Of a DNA stretch of 64,000 bases, positions 55,309 to 64,000 are shown piece by piece. The stretch's first letter is position 1. The number at the start of each line of letters is the position of its first letter. This stretch comes from Gambelia wislizenii. Taxonomy: Eukaryota > Chordata > Lepidosauria > Squamata > Crotaphytidae. The position numbers were made by a program, and so were the translations under genes. The notes under the pieces were generated by a model. The model had not been told where the DNA came from. It searched no databases and was given only the letters and a program-made list of their open reading frames with translations. Where the stretch lies: NCBI GenBank assembly GCA_030847615.1, contig JAUMIR010000005.1:105739116-105803115 (forward strand), written 5' to 3'.

Positions 55309-56756
55309 TAATCTCAGAACCACTGTCAATAATCTTTGAGAATTCCTGGAAAACATGAGAAGTCCCAGCAGACTGGGAGAGGGCAAATGTTGTCCCCAAC
55401 GTTAAAAAAAGGGGGAAAGAAGACCCAAATAATTATCGCCCAGTCAGCCTGACATCAATACTAGGAAAGATTCTAGAGCAGATCATTATACAGACAGTCT
55501 GTAACCACTTAGAAAGGAATGCCGTGATCACAAAAAGTCAACATGGATTTCTCAAAAACAAGTCATGCCAGACTAATCTTATCTCTTTTTTTGATAGAGT
55601 TACAAACTTGATAGATGAAGGGAATGCTGTGGGTGTAGTGTATCTTGATTTTAGTAAGGCTTTTGACAAGGTCCCCCATGATATTCTTGCAAAAACATTA
55701 GTAACCTGTGGGCTAGATAATACAACTGTTATGTGGATTTGTAATTGGTTGACTGACTGAACCCAAAGGGTAGTCACCAATGGCTCCTCTTCATCCTGGA
55801 GAGAGATGACCAGTGGGGTGTTCTGTCCTGGGCCCAGAGCTATTAAACATCTTTATCAATGACTTGGATGAGGGAATAGAGGGTATGCTTATCAAGTTTG
55901 CAAATGGCACCAAATTAGGAGGGGTAGCTAATACTCCAGAGGACAGGACCAGAATCCAAAATGACCTCAAGAGATTAGAAAGCTGAGCCAATGCTAACAA
56001 AATGAATTTCAACAGGGAGAAATGTAGGATACTACACTTGGGCAGTAAAAATGAAATACACAGATATAGGATGGGTGACACATGGCTTGAGGGCAGTACA
56101 TGCAAAAAGGATCTAGGAGTCTTAGTGGACCACAAGCTGAACATGAGTCAGCAGTGTGACGCAGCAGCTAAAAAAGCCAATGCAATTCTAGGCTGCATTA
56201 ATAAGAGTATAGTGTCGAGATCAAGGGAAGTAATAGTGCCACTGTATCATGCTTTGGTCAGACTTCACCTGGAATACTGTGTCCAGTTCTGGGCACCACA
56301 ATTCAGGAAGGATACTGAGAAGCTGGAATGTGTCCAGAGGAGGGCAACCAAGATGGTGGGAGGTCTGGAAGCCATGCCCTATGAGGAGCAGCTTAGGGAA
56401 CTGGGCATGTTTAGTCTGGAGAAGAGAAGGTTGAGAGGTGACATGGTAGCCATGTTTAAATATTTGAAGGGATGGAACAAGCTTGTTTTCTGCTGCTCCA
56501 GAGACTAGGACATGGAGCAATGGGTCAAACTACAGGTAAAGAGATTCCATCTAAACATTAGGAAGAACTTCTTGACAGTAAGAGCTGTTTGGAAGTGGAA
56601 TACACTGCCTCAGAGTGTGGTAGAATCTCTTTTGGAGGTTTTTATACAGAGGCTAGATGGCCATCTGTCGGGAATGATTTGATTGTGTATTCCTGCATGG
56701 CAGAGTGTTGGACTGGATGACCCTTGAGGCTCTTCCAACTCTACGATTCTATGATT

Positions 56757-56825
56757 CTAAGAAAACCCTATGAAATTATTGGGGTTGCCATAAGTCAACA
56801 GATGACTTGAAGGCATATACACGTG
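56757..56825 (+). mobile_element. 5S-Sauria SINE, right part of the split SINE
   Basis: CTAAGAAAACCCTATGAAAT, GGGGTTGCCATAAGTCAACA and GATGACTTGAAGGCATA form the SINE tail. CTAAGAAAAC is present here and at 50840-50849, so it duplicates the junction of the CR1 insertion. Confidence 0.88.
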
Positions 56826-57835
56826 CACAATGTCACCCAGCATCCCAATGTCTAGGTGCAGACATTCACCTCAATAACATTCCCCAAGCCTGCCTTGAAG
56901 TCACACTTTATTACCATCCATAGGTGTTTAAGCTGCCTGCCCCAATTTGTGCTCAACTTGTATATTTGTAAATAAAAACAAATATTACAGAATACCTTAA
57001 GTCACCAGTGTTCCTTCCTTCCAAAGCAATTGTGACTTTGGGTGTCTTACAGTTTTGGGGAGTGGGACAAGCAAAAAAGCATAATAAAAAACAGGTTAAT
57101 GTTTGCTTTTTATGTCTCTTTTTCTTTATCGTTTCTTTCTTTCATTTACCTCATGAACAGTCAGAGCAAGTTTATCCCTTTGGCATATTTATGGCAGTAA
57201 AGTTCCCTTTATTTGCAGCATTTAATGGATTTTATTACTTTTTAACCTACTCAAATGAGGGGAATTTTTTTATTAACCTAATTTTGGGCAGAGGAGACTT
57301 TGTCATTTGCTATCAATGGCAATCTTGTTTCCCTGTATTGAAACTCATCCCTGAAGCTCATCCCAGTGGATGCTATGCAAATCAAGGTGCTAGAGCTATT
57401 CAGAGAGGTACTTCTGTGCCTTTTTGCAAAGATTTATGACCATACACTTCCTATTAGCAGTAATGGGAGTTACATGCATAGTTTCCTATTTATGGAACTA
57501 AAGAAGAGAAGCAACTGCATTGCTTCAGGCCTAAAGAAATGTTTCATTCTTAGTCTGAAGCTAAGTCATTAAGTATATAGCTATTCTACAAACATCTATT
57601 GGTTTTATACCAGTTTAAAGAATTGTAGTTTGGTGAAATATTGAGAATTCTGCCTTGTTTGTTTGCTTAGGAATATTTTAGTATGATTTTGCAATTTTAC
57701 AAATTTTGCAATAAGCCCCAAATTGTTGGCAGTAGTAAATACCAAATGAAAATCACTCAAACTGATTAATGAAATAATCATAAAAGAAAAAAAAATTCAT
57801 TAAAATCACCCAGGGATAGTGGCAAGGTTCATGAT
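56826..57835. other. No recognised gene or repeat
   Basis: A 143-codon plus frame at 57008-57439 is hydrophobic and AT-driven, with no recognised family, and is not called a gene. Confidence 0.5.
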
Positions 57836-57839
57836 CAGG

Positions 57840-58145
57840 GGAAAAAACACCTACACGAACAAACAGATCTTCAGTTTATGGTGGAAATACCCTACCCTGG
57901 AACTCCACCTGATCTCACTGGGAAGAGAATTCCATTCTAGGCATCTATCCTTACTCCCAGAGAACTATAGTTCCCACAGTACGAATAACCTTTAAACCAG
58001 TCAAGGGGTGGGGCACACTAGAGAGACATTGATCATTGGCAGTTATATGAATGGCTTTAAAAGTGCAAATAGCTGGCGCAGGAAGCCCAGTTCAGATCAG
58101 AATACTAGCAGAGTTAAGAGGGTTTTAACGGCTTCCAATGATGGC
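57840..58145 (-). mobile_element. Diverged L2/CR1-group LINE fragment
   Basis: Weak but ordered resemblance to the reverse L2 non-catalytic 3' region: AGAGAATTCCATTCTAGGCA, ATGAATGGCTTTAAAAGTGC, AGGAAGCCCAGTTCAGATCA. Family assignment is tentative. Confidence 0.35.
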
Positions 58146-58175
58146 CCAGATTAGGGCTTGAAAATCTTATGTTTT

Positions 58176-58240
58176 GAACTACAACTCCCAGAATCCTTCA
58201 GGTTTCATGCCTATAGGATATGCTGGCTGGGGGAATACAT
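58176..58240. repeat. ACTACAACTCCCA-type repeat, left half
   Basis: GAACTACAACTCCCAGAATC is a near-exact ZNF143-like (SBS) core, followed by GATATGCTGGCTGGGGGAA, the typical next block of this family. The mirrored right half is absent. Confidence 0.55.
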
Positions 58241-60985
58241 TTTCTCCAGGCTTTGTTCTGAACATCCCGTGCCTGTTATTTGTTTTAGAAGACAAATTCT
58301 TATTTGAAGCATTGCCAGGTGAAACTTTTCTTCCAATACAAATAAGAGGGGTGGGGTCCCCAAGTCAGATTGGACCAGCAGGAAGTGAAGAGTTAATACT
58401 CTCTTACACTGTCCATCAAGGTCAGTGGGGAGCCCATGCCTGCTGTTGATGTGAATGTCATCTCCCTAGTGGAGGGGTGGAAGAAAATGCATCCCAGAGT
58501 TGTTGGGTTTTTTTGGCTCCCAGGACCCCACCATCTACTTTTTTTTGGTAAAAAATGTTCTCCAGAAATGCCATCTAGGGTATGTGGGACAATTTGCCAT
58601 GTTTTCAGGTCCAAGAGGCCTTTTTTTGAACAGGAAATGAAATTCCTATTTTTTTTTAAAGGCTTCTTCCGGGCCTAAGCAGCTGGAGTGGGGGCATGGC
58701 CAAATTGTCCCTCATGTCTGCTAAGGGAGCATTTTTGGCCCTTTAAAATAATTGGGATTGGAGTGGCTGGGAGGTGCATCCCACCAAGGCACTATGGAAG
58801 CCATTATGGCCCTCAGTCGCTAACTGATTTTCACACCTGCCCTACTGTATAGTGCAGATGGCTGGCATCCTATTCAATAATTATGAGGTCATAACTCCAC
58901 CTTATAACATTGCAATTCCCTTTTATTGTAGTTGCACATGCAATGACCAAAGGTTTCCCAAAATGGGAAACCATACCTTTTCAGCAGTACAGAGCCCCCA
59001 TAGCCATTTCCATGTCGCCAGAGAGCAGAGAGATGATCAGAGACACACCCAATTCACTTCGTGAAGCACATCCAGCTACAGGAAGATAGCTGGATGCATC
59101 TCTGCTCATCCCCCTGCTCTCTGGCAACAGGGAAATGGTTGCATTGGAAGGAGGTTGTATTGCTGAAGAGGTCTTGGTAGCTATTTCCTGATGCAAGTTT
59201 TTGGAATATGAATTTATCTTGGCTTTATTTACAATCCAACAGAAAGAAAATACTGAATACAGGGATGTTACCATAGTTTTGTCTAATTATGTTGACCGAG
59301 GATAGCGACATAAATAAACAGGACATACACAATAGCTCTGTAATAACAAATATGAGAAAACCACTGTGTCACTTGCCTAGAACATGGTGTAGTGCAGGAA
59401 ACACAGTATTAGGATATCATGTAGTATTGTGTTTTAAACAGTAGTTGAGTTCTATGCAGACCCCAAGCTGGATCAGGGTGTGATCCTAAGAGAAGAGAGT
59501 GGTAATCATTTCCCAGTTATGATTGCTACAGCTATCCATAACTTTCTCCCATATAAAAAAGTGTTTGTGTTGTGGGGGGGTGGGGGAGAAATCCCCTACA
59601 ATCCCAATTCATGGCTTGCACAGCCATGTTTAAAAAAGAAAGAATAAAAACAGATAGGAATTAACTAATTTAAAAATCAAGTTACCAATTAAGTTGGAGA
59701 TTTTCTAATGTAAATGGGCAGTTTAATTAAATATATTTTATAACTAAAGTGATAGACTTAAGTTGGAATTTTAGCATTAACTTATATCCATAATCATGTT
59801 ATTAATTTTATTATGCATTAATAAAATGAGGGGCAGCACTAAGGAGACAAAATTATCAGAGAAGAAGAAAAGGAAAGCAAAAGGACAGTTTTTGGTGGGG
59901 TGGATAAGAAAATGAGTTTTCAAAACATGCATCTGTTCCCTTCTTTCCAAGCTCAAAAGGGGCGAGGGGCTGGTGGAGCAGGAGTTAAAATCATGGGTGG
60001 CATTTTTCAGCTTTATTCTTTTAGTACAGCCATTTAACTTAGATTTAAATTACAATTTAACATAAAGATACGGTAATAGTTAATTTTTTCTTCTTCTATG
60101 GTAAATGCAATTATATTAGATTTTAAAAACTTATTAATGATTAATCAAATGCATTAACCCCTTTCTGCTAGTCTTCCTATTTCTGAAAACACTGCAGAAT
60201 AATTCTACATCTTCGTACCGCTACACAGAAGTCCCACGTTGGAAGCAAACATGGTGAGGACAGACATTCAGATGAGGTGAGGAACCTGTGGATAAGAGCA
60301 AATGTAAAACCTGGTGAATAATATTTATGTGGCCTTCGACCATATAAAAGCTACTGCAGTGTGGAAAGAGTTCAGATTATATATAATTTTTCATTTTATA
60401 GCTGTATTATTACCGGAGACAGTTTTATATTTGGTAGCAGCTGTTCTAAGAAATGTCACATTGACTGATTGTTGGAGCCAATGCAGAGTTTTGAGGAAAC
60501 CCAAGGGGAATAATTTTCTTTATGTTTCCAGACAGGAATTATATAGTGCAGTAAGAGGAGATTTATTTATTGACTGATCAATAAAAATCCAAAATATGAG
60601 ATGTGATAGGGAATTCTATTTGCAGAATCTCTTAGTTGAGATGAAAAGATTCTGCTCATCACAAATCTCAGGAAAAAACTAGTGCATCTTTTTAATGAGC
60701 TAGTGACAGACGGCATTTGTATTGTTCATTTTCTTCAGTGACCATTCTTACAAGAAAGATTGTTTGTTTTCTTCTGTGTTACAGCCACTAAAGTAGTCAT
60801 TATGGTGTCATATGATATTTTGCCAGTCAAACAACCTGATCCAGCAAGTAAGATTGTTATAACTGGGGGGCGTGGCTCCCTTTATTGACTCAATCCTTTA
60901 ATTATGTGGTCTTCCTCTTTTCCTATTTTCTTTGACTTTACTGGGCATTATTGTATTTTCCAAAAACTTGAAGAACATCCCATAG
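58241..60985. other. 2.7 kb with no recognised gene or repeat
   Basis: Contains short frames (up to 97 codons) without domains, poly-T runs near 58540 and 58650, and a weak inverted pair of GCCAGAGAGCAGAGAGATGA / GCTCTCTGGCAACAGGG words near 59018 and 59110. Nothing assignable. Confidence 0.45.
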
Positions 60986-60989
60986 AATT

Positions 60990-61830
60990 TAAAAATAATG
61001 TGAAAACTAAATTTGCATTATTAAGCCTGGAGCCAGAAGAACTCTGGATTGAAAGAAGAGATATGGTCAGGGAGGGATGCAGAAAGACACTATGTGTAGC
61101 TAAAAAAAAGAGAAGACTCAACAAATGATAGATGAAACTCTTTGTGCAGTTAAGGACAGGCAAGAAGCAAAAGTAAAAGGGGACAGAATAGGGACAGAAC
61201 CCTGAATGCAACAGTTCAGTGATTTGTGCACAGGGACAGCGAGAACTACTATAATAATCAATGCAGAGAAACAGAAGATAACAATAAAAAAAGAAAGAAC
61301 AAGAGACCTCTTCCATAAGATCTGATAAATCAAAGGGAAATTTAAACCAAGAGTGGGGATGCTATATGACCACCAGGGGAACATTACACACCCAAGTACA
61401 AATAAAGAGCTGATGGAAACAATACACTGAAGAAGTATATCAAAGAGGTGAAAGGATGACAGATTCATTCAAGAAAAAACCATTTAAAGATGAATGCACA
61501 ATTTTAGAAAGTGAGCTGTGCTCAGAGCACTTGGGAGAAATGGATAACCAGGAACAGATGGAATACCAATAGAGCTGCTTCAAGCTACAGAGACAGAATC
61601 TACTCTAATTCTAATTAAAATCTGTCAACATGTATGGAAAACAAAACAATGGCCTATAGATTGGGGATACTCAATATACATTCCAATACCCAAGAAAAAG
61701 AACACCAGGGGTTGCAGTAACCACATGACAATTGCATTACTCTCCCACTCAAGCCAAGTGATGCTCAAAATTCTACAACTCAAGTCAGAGTCAATAGACT
61801 GGAGTCTACTTCACTGGGAGACATAGCTAC
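60990..61830 (+). mobile_element. BovB (RTE) LINE ORF2 relic
   Basis: Pieces follow the BovB order between endonuclease and RT: a GACCTCTTCCATAAGATCTG block, then ATCTGTCAACATGTATGGAA, CATTCCAATACCCAAGAAAA, CACATGACAATTGCATTACT and GTGATGCTCAAAATTCTACA. Translated around 61675-61760 it gives an IPIPKKKNTRG..HMTIALL-like series. Many stops and frameshifts. Confidence 0.75.
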
Positions 61831-61879
61831 AGAAATGTAGCTATGTAAGACATGAACATCTCGTGATGCAAGATCTGGC

Positions 61880-61995
61880 CAGTATTTAATGTTTGTAAGT
61901 TTTTAGTGATGTGAACTTTTATTGGTAACTTTTAATTTTTGTAAGCCTCCTTCAATCCCAAAAGTGGAGGAAAGGCAGGAAGATGATAATGCTGC
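61880..61995 (+). mobile_element. L2-like LINE 3' end
   Basis: TTTTTGTAAGCCTCCTTCAA, TCCCAAAAGTGGAGGAAAGG and CAGGAAGATGATAATG match the L2 terminal phrase. Confidence 0.65.
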
Positions 61996-62019
61996 TGCTG
62001 TTGATTTAGACTCCCCCAT

Positions 62020-62021
62020 TC

Positions 62022-62053
<32 letters not shown>

Positions 62054-62525
62054 TACCTACCTTTCTCCCAATATAGGGGCTCAAGGCAGCTAATAGTGAG
62101 TTTAAAACAATACAAAAAATTAAAATTATAAATATAAATATGAAATTTAAAAAACAGATTAAACAATTTATAGTATTAAAGCATTTAGAAACATTGAAAA
62201 TGTTAAAATACAATAAAACTATATACACCTTAAAAACAAACTGTACAGCTTGTACAAGCCCAGCCCCCATCAGACTGAAAATGCCTGATGGCACAAGAAT
62301 GTTTGTACTTGTTGCCGAAAAGAGAGCAGAGATGGGCCCACCCTGGCCTCTCTAGGGAGGGAGTTCTAAAGTCTAGGAGCAGCCACCAAGAAGGCCCTCT
62401 CCCTCGTTCCCAGCAAATGAGCCCGAGAGGGTGGTGGGACAGAGAGAGGGGCCTCTCCAAATGATCTAAGAGCTCTAATGGGCTCATGAAGGGAAATATG
62501 ATCCTTCAAATAACCTAGACGCTGA
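62020..62525 (-). mobile_element. L2 LINE 3' region with (AAT)n
   Basis: It starts with an (AAT)n run at about 62025-62054, then CCTACCTTTCTCCCAATATA and GGGGCTCAAGGCAGCTAATA. Then CTCTAGGGAGGGAGTTCTAA, GGAGCAGCCACCAAGAAGGC and TGATCCTTCAAATAACCTAG follow. Colinear with 14435-14900. Confidence 0.88.
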
Positions 62526-63490
62526 CCATATAGTTTTACAAAACAAACTGCTTTTGAAATTCAAGGAAGCAGTTTGCTACTATACACAAGGACAAAGTAT
62601 TTTAAAAAGCAACAGGTGTGTGTGTTTATGTGTGTGAGAGAAAGGATGGAACTTCATTAACTTCATTAACTTTGCACAATCTCTTTGTGAGAACCCATGT
62701 AGCTCTTTGGATCCTGCCCAAAATCATTCAATGTGATGCTTACTCAAACCAAAACTCACTTCATATATACAGAGCAATACAGCTAAGATCCCTTCAGTAT
62801 TCATGACCTAAATTTATTTTTTCAAAAAAAGGTTCCCTGCTGTTGTTTGAATAAATATAAGCATAAGTCATGAATTATAGTCTCTTTCTTTCATAAGACA
62901 GATGAGACTGTGTTTAATGTTTTTTACTCACTTTCAATTCAGCAAGTAAGAGATTTGTGAGGAGAAAAAGAAAGGGTTATATCTCATTCCACAAACATTT
63001 CTGTATCAATGAAGCTATAATTTAAATGAAGAAAATAAGGACTGACGAAACCACCTTAGAAATTCTACAGAGAAAACTCTGGAGAAGAAAACATGAATCA
63101 CATGTTAATAGTAGCAATGATGGAAGGCCAAAATAACTGTATCAATACTCCACAGCAACATAAGCCTCATGCTGGAAGCAAGTTATGAAAGGAGAGATCA
63201 GATGGGAAATCAAACTTGGAAATAATATGAAACTTGCACTAAGGAATTTACTGCCTTAAGCAACCACCTCAAAGGATTCTGCAGGGATAGGGTAAAATTT
63301 AAATAAAGTTACAGAAAAATATGACTGCTTTCTGTTTTCTGGTTACTTGGATAATCATTTAAAGCCAGTTTCTTTGTATGGTTTGAAAGGAGACAACTGA
63401 AAACTTACAAAAAAGGTTCACTGTGAAAACGCCTGGTTTGTGACCGTAGCAGACTGACATGCTATCACCAAGGGCTTGTCTATACAGCAA
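62526..63490. other. No recognised gene or repeat
   Basis: A short TG-rich run near 62616-62636; otherwise unassigned. At 63473 a GGGCTTGTCTATACAGCAAA word resembles a family M end but no partner end is seen. Confidence 0.4.
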
Positions 63491-63499
63491 AAATACTAT

Positions 63500-63925
63500 C
63501 AGGAGTTAGAGACTGAACTCCATTATAAAATGGCCAAACAACTGCAGAGTCATGCTGAGTCATAATGGTTGACTCCATGAACTGCCTAGTCTTCCTTAGC
63601 TACAGAAGGAGGGTTCTTATTGGTGTGTAAGATCATGTGACTGAGTAAGCCAATGCCCTGTAACTGTGTATATGGGAGGGCTCAGAGCAGAGCTCACTCT
63701 TCTTCCTGTGAGTGCTGAGGCCTGGTGAAGCAGTTTCTCCCTGAATTGTAAATATTTGTACATGTTGCAACTGCTTGACTTTGAAGATAAAAGTGACTCC
63801 TGCTTTTTGGATGTCAAACACTCTATGTGAGAGTATTCTTGGGAACAGGTGGCTATTAAGTCTTCTGAGATAGGGGTTTTTTTTGTTTCTGCTGGGGATT
63901 GAGTGTCCTATCATCCCCTGACAAT
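63500..63925. mobile_element. Possible LTR-like promoter segment
   Basis: A TATA-like GTGTATATGGG (63666-63676), CTCACTCTTCTTCCTGTGAG about 30 bp on, and GATAAAAGTGACTCCTGC (63786-63803) are arranged like the U3/R/U5 part of an LTR. No TG/CA ends or target repeat were found, so this is weak. Confidence 0.25.
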
Positions 63926-64000
63926 GGTTATGTGCCCAGCTGATTGATCTCAGATTAGATAAGGTACACCCTGAAAAGTTCCCAGAAACTCTTTTGTTTT

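Larger units (their letters stand above)
50850..56756 (+). mobile_element. CR1 LINE, near-complete coding layout, split by two later insertions
   Basis: In order: ORF1 esterase-like domain (VVMVGDYLLQGTE near 50970-51010; VHVGTNDIARHSLQ from 51133; FLDHGVRFQGSGLLARDELH), the ORF2 APE endonuclease (AQSMGNKQDELELL; DIILGVYYRPPSQTED; VVIMGNFNYPDICW; ILDLIL; GSDHVL), the RT (SQHGFLKNKSCQTNL; VVYLDFSKAFDKVPHD; a FANGTKLGG-like box at 55897) and the C-terminus ([31 protein letters not shown]). The 3' end is GGACTGGATGACCC plus ATTCTATGATTCT. Without its inserts it is about 3.6 kb, so 5'-truncated and internally deleted. Damage: the usual GDSL Ser is Tyr; a frameshift removes the endonuclease Glu motif at about 51730; the two catalytic Asp of the RT box read Asn-Gly. 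It inserted in a 5S-Sauria SINE. Confidence 0.95.

Noticed and set aside
57008..57439. 143-codon frame with hydrophobic stretches
   Set aside because: AT-rich read-through with no recognised motif, no splice or promoter context.
60314..60577. 87-codon frame just before the BovB relic
   Set aside because: No recognisable BovB or other motif in the translation and no supporting context.
1..64000. CRISPR array, operons, ribosome-binding sites, phage or plasmid genes
   Set aside because: No spaced direct-repeat array or prokaryotic gene organisation is present; all tandem repeats are microsatellites or transposon interiors of vertebrate type.

Overview
The window looks like squamate (lizard-type) nuclear DNA. 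It has tRNA-headed Sauria SINEs, 5S-rRNA-headed 5S-Sauria SINEs, BovB (RTE) fragments, many CR1 and L2 LINE relics, an R2/R4-group LINE relic and many short palindromic DNA transposons. An iguanian lizard would fit, but the species cannot be fixed from this sequence. Nothing here is prokaryotic.

Only one protein-coding exon is convincing. It is the N-terminal coding exon of KLHL5 (BTB-Kelch family) on the minus strand at 9226-8844, ending in a splice donor. Downstream exons (BTB, BACK, Kelch) would lie beyond position 1 and are not in the window. A CpG island at about 35.8-36.76 kb lies 26 kb upstream of this exon. It is the best candidate for the gene's promoter and 5' non-coding exon, which would make 9.3-35.8 kb an intron and everything right of about 37 kb upstream flank. 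That promoter assignment is inference.

Layout: 1-9 kb, KLHL5 intron with two TA-flanked MITEs. 10-20.2 kb, CR1, MIR-like SINE, Sauria SINEs, two minus-strand L2 copies and MITEs nested in MITEs. 20.8-30 kb, MITEs, a BovB tail and an unassigned open frame. 29.8-32.2 kb, a LINE with a CR1 tail inserted in it, then an L2. 34.3-39.6 kb, the CpG island with three of the four copies of a MITE family that carries GC-box and CCAAT motifs. 39.8-50 kb, a 5S-Sauria SINE, a split L2, a split R4-type LINE, an L2 carrying a Sauria SINE, and the fourth CCAAT MITE. 50.7-56.8 kb, a four-element nest: a 5S-Sauria SINE split by a CR1, which is itself split by a solo LTR and a 1.58-kb TA-flanked transposon. 57-64 kb, mostly unassigned sequence with BovB, L2 and LTR-like pieces.

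No wholly new gene system is visible. The two most unusual signals are (i) the 1.58-kb transposon at 53728-55308, built almost entirely of consecutive GC-rich hairpins, and (ii) the MITE family whose copies share a GC-box/CCAAT pair at constant 20-22 bp spacing and which brackets the CpG island.
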